NCBI GenBank assembly: GCA_044228505.1
Contig: JBGAUT010000005.1
Span: 62,001 to 126,000 of the forward strand
Reading direction: 5' to 3'
Source of the DNA: JAEUKA01 sp044228505
GTDB lineage: Bacteria; Myxococcota_A; Polyangia; Palsa-1104; JAEUJZ01
Length of the DNA stretch: 64,000 nucleotides
The notes under the pieces are model-generated. The model searched no databases. It was not told the DNA's origin and was given only the letters and a program-made list of their open reading frames with translations. Each line of letters opens with the position of its first letter. Positions within the stretch are counted from its first letter, which is position 1. Shown here one piece after another: positions 35,243-43,685 of this stretch. Made by a program: the position numbers and the translations under genes.

Positions 35243-35653
35243 TCAGTCGCTACAACTGGCCGTTTCGTCGGGAATCCAGTGCCGCTGCGCCTGTTGATGC
35301 AGGAACACACCGCCGATGATTCCGAGCAGCACGGCACAACCTGGGATGTAGCCCGCTCCAATCTGTACCAGCACGGTTCCAGGACACGCAGCGGAGAGTG
35401 CCCAGCCCGTCCCAAACAGAAGCGCACCCACTACGGTTCGCCAAGTGACGCGGTGCGAGATTGGATCCCGCTTGTCGCGAACGATTCGGTAAAAAGGAAT
35501 CAGCAATAGAATCGCCAGGCAGAGGGTAAGTGGTAGCCGAGCAGTCTGCAGCAGGAACATCCGCTGTACTTCTTGCAAGCTGCCGAATCCGATTCTGTGC
35601 AAGATAAATCCGAATCCTACCCCGAGCATGCACAGTGCGATCACCCGACTCAT
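35243..35653 (-). CDS. YeeE/YedE-type membrane protein, second half
   Basis: A 136-residue membrane protein. It starts at ATG 35653, which overlaps the stop of the preceding gene (ATGA) and has GGGAGA upstream; the longer frame to 36250 is a shadow. There are four hydrophobic segments (ALCMLGVGFGFILHRIGFG; GALLFGTGWALSAACPGT; GYIPGCAVLLGIIGGVFL). The Cys-containing AACPGT motif corresponds to the second conserved Cys motif of YeeE/YedE thiosulfate and sulfur-compound transporters. Together with the upstream gene it makes up one transporter split over two polypeptides. Confidence 0.88.
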   Translation of the reverse strand: MSRVIALCMLGVGFGFILHRIGFGSLQEVQRMFLLQTARLPLTLCLAILLLIPFYRIVRDKRDPISHRVTWRTVVGALLFGTGWALSAACPGTVLVQIGAGYIPGCAVLLGIIGGVFLHQQAQRHWIPDETASCSD

Positions 35654-36270
35654 GGCGATCTCCCGAAGACAATATGGGTGGTAAGGATTCCTGCCCCAAA
35701 AAGCAGGGCGGTTGCAGTGAGGCTGGTTCGAGATAGGCGACCACAACCTGTTAGTCCATGGCCCGAGGTACAGCCTCCTGCCAGTCGAGCGCCGAATCCA
35801 GCGAGGACGCCGCCAAGGAACAGCGATGCCCAGGCGATGGGAGATCCACCGAGCTTCTGGACATACCCGGGATCGGGAACGAAGCGTAGCTCCATGCCAC
35901 TGCTGAATGCCGCTGAGAGCCCGCCCCCAAGTAGGAGTCCTACTAGGATGGCAACGTGATGAGACCAGCCAATCGGTGGGCGGTGCGGAGGATGTGGTGA
36001 AGGGGGACTGACTTCCTCGTTGGGCGCTGGCAGCGCTGAGATGTCCAGACCGAACTCCTCTTGGGTGGCTCGGAGGAGCGCTGCGTCCAGCTCCGCCTGA
36101 TTGGTGAGGAGTCGTGCGGCTGAGTCGGCTGTCCCTTGGCCACGCAGGACACGATCGAAGCTCTTTGATAGGCCCAGATAACGCTTGGTAATCACATAGT
36201 AACTCATCGACACGATGGTAAGACCGACAGCACCTGCCCAGAACGGCCAATATTGTACAGAGACGCTCAT
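35650..36270 (-). CDS. YeeE/YedE-type membrane protein, first half
   Basis: A 206-residue membrane protein with an N-terminal helix, a charged and Pro-rich loop (residues ~35-95), then three to four helices. The conserved Cys signature GGCTSGHGLTGCG, which binds sulfur compounds in YeeE, sits near residue 167. The long cytoplasmic loop after the first helix is unusual; small YeeE proteins normally begin directly with the helical core. It is coupled to the second-half gene (4-bp overlap) and lies 9 bp after the small Cys-rich gene. Confidence 0.88.
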   Translation of the reverse strand: MSVSVQYWPFWAGAVGLTIVSMSYYVITKRYLGLSKSFDRVLRGQGTADSAARLLTNQAELDAALLRATQEEFGLDISALPAPNEEVSPPSPHPPHRPPIGWSHHVAILVGLLLGGGLSAAFSSGMELRFVPDPGYVQKLGGSPIAWASLFLGGVLAGFGARLAGGCTSGHGLTGCGRLSRTSLTATALLFGAGILTTHIVFGRSP

Positions 36271-36279
36271 GGCAGGCTC

Positions 36280-36576
36280 CTATCGCAGCAGTTTTCCATT
36301 GGGTAGGAGCGTCGGAGGCACTACCTCACCGATGCGTGAATACTGAAATCGGACACAGGTTTCGTACCTGGTGTTGCAGTAGCGATCCTTCCAGATGCCG
36401 AGCAATCGACCGTTGCCGAACTCCTCGTACAAGGAACACTGTGTGGAATGCGGACAGGCCGAAGGACACTCGGGTGCGAGTGTTCCAGACGGTCGATTCA
36501 TCGAAGAGTCGTTGCTCGCTCCCATGGCCACAGTTTGCGTTTTCATGGCGGGAGCTGATTGCAAGTGCCGCGCCAT
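36280..36576 (-). CDS. Small Cys-rich protein (CPxxC ... YCxxxYxxC)
   Basis: A protein of about 98 residues that leads the YeeE/YedE operon. The C-terminal 65 residues hold CPSACPHSTQCSLYEEF, then the block DRYCNTRYETCVRFQY. The YCxxxYxxCxR pattern recurs in small uncharacterised bacterial proteins and in N-terminal modules of signalling proteins, and could bind a metal or Fe-S cluster (inference). The start is uncertain: ATG 36576 (AGG upstream), 36546 or 36600 are possible. The location suggests a role in sulfur or redox sensing linked to the transporter. Confidence 0.65.
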   Translation of the reverse strand: MARHLQSAPAMKTQTVAMGASNDSSMNRPSGTLAPECPSACPHSTQCSLYEEFGNGRLLGIWKDRYCNTRYETCVRFQYSRIGEVVPPTLLPNGKLLR

Positions 36577-36600
36577 GAAGATACCTGGTAGACGGCTCAT

Positions 36601-37036
36601 CCTCGTCGGAGAAGTTGTGATTTCCGGACCAATGTAGTGGCTGGTGTGAATGGGAAGATTCGGCTCCAGACTGTACCTGGGCGTAGGAAAGCTCTCGTCG
36701 AAGGTTCCCTCTGAAAGGGGGCAGCGGAGTCTCTGGACTAGGTGGAGCAGGGTGGGAAGCAACGTGAGTGTTGGGCTCTCTGTGGGTGTGAACCGGAGTG
36801 CTACGCCATCCTGCTACGGTTTCAGTCCGGCGAGCGCTTGGCTCCTGCACTGGGGCAGTTTGGCAGTGGTGAGGCGAGACAGTTGACGAGGATCGGAAGT
36901 GAGTGCATTCTCGCCAGGGTACGGTGATGGTAGACACGGGGCAGTGCGGTTTCTGGACCGATATTTGCTTATCAGTGCCCTTGTGTCAGTCCATCAGCAA
37001 AGTTGATGGCAGTCTTAGCGGTAGTCTTAGAGGATT
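36601..37036. promoter_or_regulatory. Divergent intergenic region
   Basis: About 436 bp between the sulfur-transport operon (minus) and a kinase gene (plus). Long frames on the minus strand (36326-36937) look random. The repeat AGTCTTAG occurs twice shortly before the kinase start (within 37010-37032). No known operator was recognised. Confidence 0.35.
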
Positions 37037-38617
37037 ATGGCCGTGTTGGACAGGCAGACAGTGAGCGTACAGTGGCCCGAATCGGCTACAGCACCAACGC
37101 AAGACGGTGACCTGAGCGGAGGATCGGTCCCCGACGAGTCTAAGGTGGTCGTTCAGACGACATGCCTTGGTCGCTTCATGCTTCTCAAGGAAATCGGCGC
37201 TGGCGGCATGGGCACTGTGTTCGCCGCGTATGATGAACAGCTTGATCGCAAGGTTGCGCTGAAGATCCTACGTAAGCCCAAAGCGGGCAGCGCAAGACAG
37301 CGTCTCCAGATTCTCCGGGAAGCTCGCGCCGCAGCCCGCATCTCTCATCCGAACGTCGTGTCCATCTACGAGGTAAATGAAGCAGATGGACTGATTCATA
37401 TTGCGATGGAGTATGTCGAGGGGGAAACCCTATTAAAGTGGCAATCGAAAGGCGGTCATCAGTGGCGTGACATTCTGGGAATGTATCTGCAAGTAGGAAT
37501 TGCCCTGCAAGCGGCCCATGACGCCGATGTCGTTCATCGTGACTTTAAGCCAGATAATGTTCTCATCGGTGACGATGGTCGTCCTCGGGTCGTCGATTTT
37601 GGCTTGGCGCGTGTTGGTAGTGAAGATCTCGGGCTGTCGTCAACCTCTGTGGAGCACGCCGAGCTGCGGGCGATGGGTCGAATCTCGCTGGCCGGGGTCA
37701 TCGCAGGAACCCTTGGCTATATGTCCCCGGAACAGTATCGGGGCGGCAACGTCGACGCTCGCAGCGATCAGTGGAGCTTCTGCGCGTCTCTGTTCGAGGC
37801 GCTGTATGGCGTACTTCCGTTTGCTGGCAAAACCATGGCGGAGTATGCGGAGAAAGTCTACGGGCGGCCACGTGCGCGACCGAGCAATAGCTTGGTTCCG
37901 GAAGAGGTTCATCGTGCCTTGCTTCGCGGGCTCAACTGCGAGCCGGATAAGCGATTTGCCTCGATGGCGGATCTTCTGTTTGCGCTATCGAGAGAGCATA
38001 TCGATGACATTGCATCGGGAGTCGGTCCACGCCGATTTCTGGTTCGGGGCCTGGTTGGGATCGCGGCTGCGCTGTTTGTTCTGGTCCAGCTTCTCCGCTG
38101 GAATCATCCTTTGAGCCATCGCGAGCCGATTCTCGTCTCTTCGCTCATGATTTCAGCGACGTTGACCATCGGTCTGGCGCGCTGGAGAACCCTCCTTAGT
38201 CATCGGGTTCATCGGAATACGTGGATCCTGCTGCTCGTTGTTCTGGTCCAAAATTTCGTTCAGCGCATCCTTGCGTGGAGTTCGAATATTCCAAGACAGC
38301 AGATGATTGCGTTCGAAATGATTGTGATCGCGGGCGCGCTGACCATCGGCTCTGTATCCATTATCCGGCGATTCTACTGGCTGGGAATCGTTCCGCTCTG
38401 CTGCGTCTTCGTGGCCAACGCGGGCCTACTGTCCCCTCGGCTTGGCAACCTGGTGTATCTCGGTAGCCTGATGATGTTTCTGTACGGTTGGAGTCTGTCC
38501 GCCAACGAGGCCAACGCCAAGCGCGAGCAAAAAGAGCGGCTCGGCGGCCGATCGGCAAAGTCACGGCGGACCCCCTCGGTGGGTTCAGTCCTCAGCTCAT
38601 CGGCGAGTGGCAAGTAA
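37037..38617 (+). CDS. Serine/threonine protein kinase with polytopic membrane tail
   Basis: A 526-residue protein with GAGGA just before the ATG. The kinase domain covers about residues 44-310: IGAGGMGTVFAA, Lys in VALKIL, HRDFKPDN, DFGLARV and MSPEQYRG. All catalytic residues are present. Instead of a periplasmic sensor it carries five to six membrane helices (about residues 330-500) with very short loops and a basic C-terminal tail. A membrane-embedded sensing region is therefore likely. No substrate is adjacent; it is convergent with a transglutaminase-like gene. Confidence 0.94.
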   Translation: MAVLDRQTVSVQWPESATAPTQDGDLSGGSVPDESKVVVQTTCLGRFMLLKEIGAGGMGTVFAAYDEQLDRKVALKILRKPKAGSARQRLQILREARAAARISHPNVVSIYEVNEADGLIHIAMEYVEGETLLKWQSKGGHQWRDILGMYLQVGIALQAAHDADVVHRDFKPDNVLIGDDGRPRVVDFGLARVGSEDLGLSSTSVEHAELRAMGRISLAGVIAGTLGYMSPEQYRGGNVDARSDQWSFCASLFEALYGVLPFAGKTMAEYAEKVYGRPRARPSNSLVPEEVHRALLRGLNCEPDKRFASMADLLFALSREHIDDIASGVGPRRFLVRGLVGIAAALFVLVQLLRWNHPLSHREPILVSSLMISATLTIGLARWRTLLSHRVHRNTWILLLVVLVQNFVQRILAWSSNIPRQQMIAFEMIVIAGALTIGSVSIIRRFYWLGIVPLCCVFVANAGLLSPRLGNLVYLGSLMMFLYGWSLSANEANAKREQKERLGGRSAKSRRTPSVGSVLSSSASGK

Positions 38618-38648
38618 CGGAGCTGGCTGGTCACAGATGTTTTGTGAA

Positions 38649-40664
38649 TTAGTGACTGCCCACGAGCGCATCGTAGCGTCCGCTGCTGCTGCCGCGACGG
38701 GTTTCATCGCCTATCACCCGAGCGATCAAGCGATAGCTTCCAAGCGGCAGGTCAGTGGGTAGTTCGATCTCGATGGAAAAGCGACCGTCGGATTGACTGA
38801 CAGCTCGCCCCAACACGCGGGAGCCTCCGGATACGGCGAGAATCACCTGCACTTCGAGTCCGCTGGCACTGCTGCCCGTCGATCGAACCACGCCCCGTAC
38901 CGAGAGAGAGCCGCCTCGATACGCTTGGGAGGCCGCCTGCATCGACACTTGCGTTGTGGCCAGACTGTGGCCAAGTTCGCTCCGCCGGTCTTCGGGCTGG
39001 CTTGGGTCATCTTCAAGCTGTAAATCGGAGTCCTCGCGGGAATTGCTCATCGAGCGGCTGCCGGTTCCGGAGTCGGCGGTGCTGCCGGTTTCGACGCGCC
39101 CCGGCTTGCTCGTTGGTCCACCCGAAGTTCCGCCTTTTTCAGCACTGCCATCGATCTGGGCTTTGCCGGTCTTGCCGCTGCCTGCATCGCTCGCGTTTCC
39201 GCTGCTTCCGCTGCTTCCGCTGCTTCCGGCGCTTCCGCTGCTTCCGCTGCTTCCGGCGCTTCCGGCGCTTCCGCTGCTTCCGTTGTTAGGGGTACCGGTG
39301 GGGTCGCCGCTGCTCGATGAGGAGCTGTTCGATTCACTGCTGGATGGGCCCGTGCCGCTACCGCTCTCGCGGCGATGTGGCTGACCAGGAACTTCGGGCG
39401 GGACTCCGCTTGTGAAACTTGGTGGGCTGGGGAATGGATCGCTGCCTTTTTCGCGATAGGGAATCTTGTTCTCGCCATCGACCACTCTTTGCTGGAGCGG
39501 TGCGCCGCCGAGGTTGATGCGTCGGAAGTAGCCGCCTCTGCCGCGGGCGTCAGGAATCCAGACTTCTACGAAGACATGGAGTTCGTTTTCTACGTAACGC
39601 GCCGGGATGCCTGCCTGCAGCGCAGTAATCACGAAGGCGTACGAGCGATGGCGGCACGCACCGCGACGAGACATCGCCAGCTTGAGGTACAGGTCGCCTG
39701 CCCCATCCTCGGGAAGCTCACCAACCGAAAAGCCACGAAAGTAGTTTACGAGTTGCGCCAGCACCGCTTGGTAGTCGGATCCCGACGAGGTCCGCACCCC
39801 GATGTGACGCAGCACGGCGGTGGCCTCTCGTTGTAAGCGACGGGGTAGGGGGACCAGCAAATCATCGGGCACGTCGGCGAGCAGCGGCGCAGGGCTACCG
39901 GGTGACAGCAGCGGCCCAGCAAAGTACCGCGGCGCGACGTCCATCAAATAGACCAAGCGATGGCGGCCTCCCGTTGGCGACGTTGCATAGAGATTTTCGG
40001 CGCTATCGACCTGGAACTGGAGCGAGCGCGCTGGGACCGATCGGTAGGACAAGATGCGAAACCCTGCAGCCGGCGTCGGTAGTGGCACGGGCTGACCAGC
40101 GACGAAGTCCACCACCACGGACCCGTAAAACGGATCACGACCGGGCCCCACCGGACCCTTGGTGACGTCAATGCGTCGTGGGTCAGCACTTCGCAGCTTC
40201 ATCGCGCCGTCATCGTCGACTGCATCGAGCACGCTCATCCGCTTATACGGATAGATCGCTGGCTGGAACACCTCGTGATAGAGCCGTTCGCCGCCGGTTT
40301 CGGGCCCCGTGGCCGAATCCGGCAAAATACGGGACCGACGGACTGGTGGTGGGTCGGTGCCCGGCTTCGGACCTTGCGACTGCGCCAGGTTGCCGGTGGT
40401 CGCGCCGCTCGCAAAGATCTGTTCGTGGCCGACTGGAGATCGTCCTCCCGACGGTGATGTGATCAAACCATCACCACTCATCACCGCTTCGGGCATCGCG
40501 TCGGGTTGGGCCCCATCGGGTCTGCACACCCCGTCGTGACAGCGCAGCCGAGGCACCTGAACCGGTTCATGCAGGGTCGGTTGCGCCGTCGTTGGCAGCG
40601 ATGCAAGCAAGCCAGCACCCAAGATCGAAATGCGAGCCCGTTTATGCCAAGACATTTTGTTCAT
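38649..40664 (-). CDS. Exported transglutaminase-like protein with Ser/Gly low-complexity region
   Basis: A 671-residue protein with signal peptide (ISILGAGLLASLPTTAQP). The transglutaminase-like core is around residues 330-400: RRGACRHRSYAFV carries the Cys, and ENELHVFVEVWIP the His. A 100-residue Gly/Ser-rich stretch follows (GSSGSAGSAGSSGSSGSAG and more), then a C-terminal beta-sandwich that looks like an Ig/CNA-type domain (VRGVVRSTGSSASGLEVQV; GRFSIEIELPTDLPLGSYRL). It is probably periplasmic and acts on peptide or peptidoglycan cross-links. The low-complexity part comes from 9-bp DNA repeats. Confidence 0.85.
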   Translation of the reverse strand: MNKMSWHKRARISILGAGLLASLPTTAQPTLHEPVQVPRLRCHDGVCRPDGAQPDAMPEAVMSGDGLITSPSGGRSPVGHEQIFASGATTGNLAQSQGPKPGTDPPPVRRSRILPDSATGPETGGERLYHEVFQPAIYPYKRMSVLDAVDDDGAMKLRSADPRRIDVTKGPVGPGRDPFYGSVVVDFVAGQPVPLPTPAAGFRILSYRSVPARSLQFQVDSAENLYATSPTGGRHRLVYLMDVAPRYFAGPLLSPGSPAPLLADVPDDLLVPLPRRLQREATAVLRHIGVRTSSGSDYQAVLAQLVNYFRGFSVGELPEDGAGDLYLKLAMSRRGACRHRSYAFVITALQAGIPARYVENELHVFVEVWIPDARGRGGYFRRINLGGAPLQQRVVDGENKIPYREKGSDPFPSPPSFTSGVPPEVPGQPHRRESGSGTGPSSSESNSSSSSSGDPTGTPNNGSSGSAGSAGSSGSSGSAGSSGSSGSSGNASDAGSGKTGKAQIDGSAEKGGTSGGPTSKPGRVETGSTADSGTGSRSMSNSREDSDLQLEDDPSQPEDRRSELGHSLATTQVSMQAASQAYRGGSLSVRGVVRSTGSSASGLEVQVILAVSGGSRVLGRAVSQSDGRFSIEIELPTDLPLGSYRLIARVIGDETRRGSSSGRYDALVGSH
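39198..39286. repeat. 9-bp tandem repeats coding for Ser/Gly/Ala
   Basis: About ten adjacent units of CTTCCGCTG or CTTCCGGCG lie in frame with the transglutaminase-like gene (read on the minus strand as GSS/GSA triplets). They are prone to slippage but keep the frame. Confidence 0.85.
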
Positions 40665-40750
40665 GCGCTGCCTCGTTGTGATGATACAGCGTCTCGCTTG
40701 GCGCTACCCGGCCCGTATGGTATAGCGCCAGCTTCGTTCTTGGAGGTTGT

Positions 40751-42655
40751 ATGTCGAGTCCTAGGTTTCCCCGGTCGTCTTCTTATCGACCAACGCTGTT
40801 CTGTCTTGCTTCCTCGCTGTGGTTGTCGGCTTCATTTTCGAGCTGTACTCCGTGCGAGCCCGTCGGGCCACTGAAGCCCGATCCCCCCCCAGCGGTGACC
40901 ACACCGCCTCCCCCGCCCAAACCCAGCGGACCGACTGAGGCTGACGCCCGAGCCTTCATGGATCAGACCGAGACGCAGCTCCGTGCGATGTGGAGCTATG
41001 CGCAGCGGGTTCAGTTCGCGCAAAACACCAACATCACCACCGATACCGAGCAGCTCAACGCCCAAGCCCAAGAGCAGGTGATGGAGCTGGTCGGTAAGAA
41101 GATCAAAGAAGCGGCGCAGTTTGACAAGTTGCAGCTCCCGACGGATCTGCGGAGGAAGTTTGATCTGCTCAAGCTTGCGCAGGATCTACCGTCACCGCCT
41201 GATGCCAATGAGCGGGCCGAGCTGGCTCAGCTCGCTGCGTCGATGGAGACCTCCTACGGCAAAGCCAAGTACTGTCCGCCCCGGCTGAAGGGGGGGTGTC
41301 TGACGATCGACGACCTGAGCCGGACGCTGTCCACGAGCCGCAACTACGATGAGCTGCTCGAAGCGTGGACCGGTTGGCACGATCTGGCCAAGACTCTGCG
41401 AGGATCCTATGTCCGCTACGTTGTGCTGGCTAACAAAGGCGCACAGAACGCGGGCTACGCGGATGTCGGGGCGATGTGGCGCTCTCGCTACGATATGTCG
41501 GAAGATGCGTTTGCTGCTGAGACTGAGCGTCTGTGGGAGCAGGTTCGTCCGCTCTATGAGATGCTGCACTGTTACACCCGGATGAGGCTTCGCCAGACCT
41601 ATGGGAATCGCGTTCCCGAAAACGGTCCGATTCCGGCGCACCTTCTTGGCAACATGTGGGCGCAAGAGTGGGGGAACATTTTCCCGCTGGTGGCGCAGCC
41701 AGGAAAATCGCAGGGAGTCAGTCTCAAGGCCAAATTCCAGCAGAAAAAGACCACTCCGATCGAGCTTGTGAAGATGGGAGAGTCGTTCTTCAAGTCCGTC
41801 GGATTTGACCCTCTTCCGGATACGTTCTGGAAGCGCTCGATGTTCGTTCGTCCGAAGGATCGGGAAGTGGTCTGTCATGCGAGTGCCTGGGACATCACTT
41901 CGCGTGGTGATCTGCGCATCAAGATGTGTATTGAGCTTGATGATGACAACTTCCGCACCGTTCATCACGAGCTAGGACACGACTACTATTACTGGTATTA
42001 CCGCGATCTTCCTCTGCTCTTCCAGCAGGGTGCAAACGATGGCTTCCACGAGGCAATTGGCGACGCGATTGCGTTGTCGATTACCCCAAGCTATCTGCAA
42101 AAGATCGGGCTCGCGGATCCAGGTACACAGGTAGAGGACACCACGTTCCTTCTGCACGATGCGCTGGAGCACGTGGCATTCCTTCCGTTTGGGAAAGTAC
42201 TCGATCAGTGGCGCTGGGAAGTGTTCTCTGGGAAGGTGAAGCCAGAGGACTACAACAAGCGCTGGTGGGAACTCCGTACCAAGTATCAAGGCGTCGCGCC
42301 TCCCATCGCTCGGACTGATGCCGACTTCGATCCCGGTGCCAAGTACCACATCCCGAGCAACGTCCCGTATGCGCGCTACTTCTTGGCGCGGATTCTCGAG
42401 TTCCAGTTCCATCGTGCGCTGTGTCAGGCGGCTGGATTCACGGGGCCGCTGCACAAGTGTTCGATCTATGGAAACCAGGCTGCGGGCGACAAGATGAAGA
42501 CCATGCTGCAAATGGGTTCATCGAAGCCGTGGCCGGAAGCGCTGGAAGCGATCGCAGGCACGCAGAAGATGGATGGAGCGGCGATGCTCGACTATTACGC
42601 ACCGCTTATCACCTTCCTGAAGGACCAGACCAAGTCGCAAAAGTGCGGCTGGTAA
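40751..42655 (+). CDS. Lipoprotein M2-family peptidyl-dipeptidase (ACE-like)
   Basis: A 634-residue zinc metallopeptidase with GGAGG before the ATG. A lipoprotein signal (SLWLSASFSSC) is followed by a Pro-rich linker. The zinc site is HELGH (about residues 408-412) in HHELGHDYYYWYYRD, with the third ligand Glu in GANDGFHEAIGDAI, the classic M2 arrangement that separates it from M3 enzymes. The family removes C-terminal dipeptides; length near 600 fits. It probably works outside the cytoplasm. It is divergent from the transglutaminase-like gene, with only 86 bp between the starts. Confidence 0.94.
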   Translation: MSSPRFPRSSSYRPTLFCLASSLWLSASFSSCTPCEPVGPLKPDPPPAVTTPPPPPKPSGPTEADARAFMDQTETQLRAMWSYAQRVQFAQNTNITTDTEQLNAQAQEQVMELVGKKIKEAAQFDKLQLPTDLRRKFDLLKLAQDLPSPPDANERAELAQLAASMETSYGKAKYCPPRLKGGCLTIDDLSRTLSTSRNYDELLEAWTGWHDLAKTLRGSYVRYVVLANKGAQNAGYADVGAMWRSRYDMSEDAFAAETERLWEQVRPLYEMLHCYTRMRLRQTYGNRVPENGPIPAHLLGNMWAQEWGNIFPLVAQPGKSQGVSLKAKFQQKKTTPIELVKMGESFFKSVGFDPLPDTFWKRSMFVRPKDREVVCHASAWDITSRGDLRIKMCIELDDDNFRTVHHELGHDYYYWYYRDLPLLFQQGANDGFHEAIGDAIALSITPSYLQKIGLADPGTQVEDTTFLLHDALEHVAFLPFGKVLDQWRWEVFSGKVKPEDYNKRWWELRTKYQGVAPPIARTDADFDPGAKYHIPSNVPYARYFLARILEFQFHRALCQAAGFTGPLHKCSIYGNQAAGDKMKTMLQMGSSKPWPEALEAIAGTQKMDGAAMLDYYAPLITFLKDQTKSQKCGW

Positions 42656-42705
42656 GCGACTCTCTACGATTCGCTCCGGTTCCTTGCTCCCCTCCTTGCC
42701 CTTGG

Positions 42706-42755
42706 CTGTCGCAGTACATCTGGCCGGGCTGACTCGGTCCGCCGGGCTGCGACAG
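42706..42755. other. Inverted repeat in the intergenic region
   Basis: CTGTCGCAG (42706-42714) and CTGCGACAG (42747-42755) pair perfectly around a 32-nt GC-rich loop, after the M2 peptidase gene. There is no T-run. It could be a weak terminator or an RNA hairpin. The rest of 42656-42916 holds no gene. Confidence 0.35.
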
Positions 42756-42916
42756 CAGTGGTTCCCTCCTCGGGCGCTTTCGCGATGCATGAGTTCGCTG
42801 CCTGTCAAATTTTTTACATGAGATCGGACCAATATAGGCTTGCCGAGGTAGGCGAAGGCGTGGTAGTGACCCACACATCCGACATCGGATTACCTGAAAA
42901 ACCTCAAGGAGATTAC

Positions 42917-43549
42917 ATGCGTTCGTTTTCGGCTTTGTGTCTGGTTCTAGCTTCGGCAGCCTCGGGCTGCACCCACTTCCATACCAACATGCTGGCGGAG
43001 TCGATCAAGGCGTTTACCGCGAAGGCTGCCCCGCAGAACGCCAAGGTGTGGGTTGCTAGCGTTGCAGACAGCAATGCCTGTGATAGTGGCTGTCAGTCGC
43101 CGACCTCGTGCGGTGGCAAGTCGGGAAGCCCGCTCGGTGGCAAGGGTCTGTTTGGTGGCTTTGGCGGCGGTGGTGGTAGTGATCGTCTGGCCTATGAGGT
43201 CATTACCAACTTCCTGACCCAGAATCAGAAGATGAAGGTTATCGAGAGCCACCGTCACAACTACGCGACCGACACCCGTGTCGAGACGCGCAAGAAGATC
43301 GACACCGTCATCGACGGCAAGGCGCTGGCTTCGGGAATGTCGTGTGAAGATCTGTGCCTGCTCGACGAGGCCAAGAAGCGCAGCGCCGACAAGGTGCTGA
43401 CCTATCACATCATCAACTTGGAAGCCAAGAAGCTGACCATTCACTATCGCCTGAGCGATGTGAAGAGCGGCGTGGTCGAGGCGGCGCACACCCTGCACGT
43501 CAACAACCCGACCTCGGTCGACACCAGCTTCGTCGAGCCCGCGCCCTAA
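42917..43549 (+). CDS. Small lipoprotein, possibly CsgG-like fold
   Basis: A 210-residue lipoprotein with AAGGAGA before ATG 42917 (the long upstream frame is not used). The signal ends LASAASGC. A Gly-rich loop (GKGLFGGFGGGGGSD) interrupts it at about residue 78. The next part (LAYEVITNFLTQNQKMKVIE) resembles the nucleotide-binding-like core of CsgG/TolB-N secretion and assembly lipoproteins, where a helix is followed by a KxxVxER-type strand. This assignment is tentative. The first part has a CDSGCQSPTSC cluster. It is followed by a strong terminator. Confidence 0.75.
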   Translation: MRSFSALCLVLASAASGCTHFHTNMLAESIKAFTAKAAPQNAKVWVASVADSNACDSGCQSPTSCGGKSGSPLGGKGLFGGFGGGGGSDRLAYEVITNFLTQNQKMKVIESHRHNYATDTRVETRKKIDTVIDGKALASGMSCEDLCLLDEAKKRSADKVLTYHIINLEAKKLTIHYRLSDVKSGVVEAAHTLHVNNPTSVDTSFVEPAP

Positions 43550-43576
43550 TCTCGTGAGTTAGGCGCAGTCCCCCCC

Positions 43577-43626
43577 AAACGGAGAGTCTTCTCCGTTTCG
43601 TCCCCCTCTCTCTCTTTTTCTTTCTC
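43577..43626 (+). terminator. Intrinsic terminator
   Basis: AAACGGAGA (43577-43585) pairs perfectly with TCTCCGTTT (43590-43598) across a 4-nt loop and is followed by a pyrimidine tract with TTTTTCTTT. It ends the lipoprotein transcript. Confidence 0.85.
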
Positions 43627-43685
43627 AATTTGCGCAGTCCTCCTCCGCTCACACCGTGAAGCGGGCGGAGGTAGACTTCGCTGCG

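Noticed and set aside
35654..36250. N-terminal extension of the second YeeE half
   Set aside because: It is a shadow of the first YeeE half in another frame; the real start is the ATGA overlap at 35653.
36326..36937. 203-codon minus-strand frame
   Set aside because: It has random composition and overlaps the small Cys-rich gene in another frame, which has conserved Cys and operon spacing.
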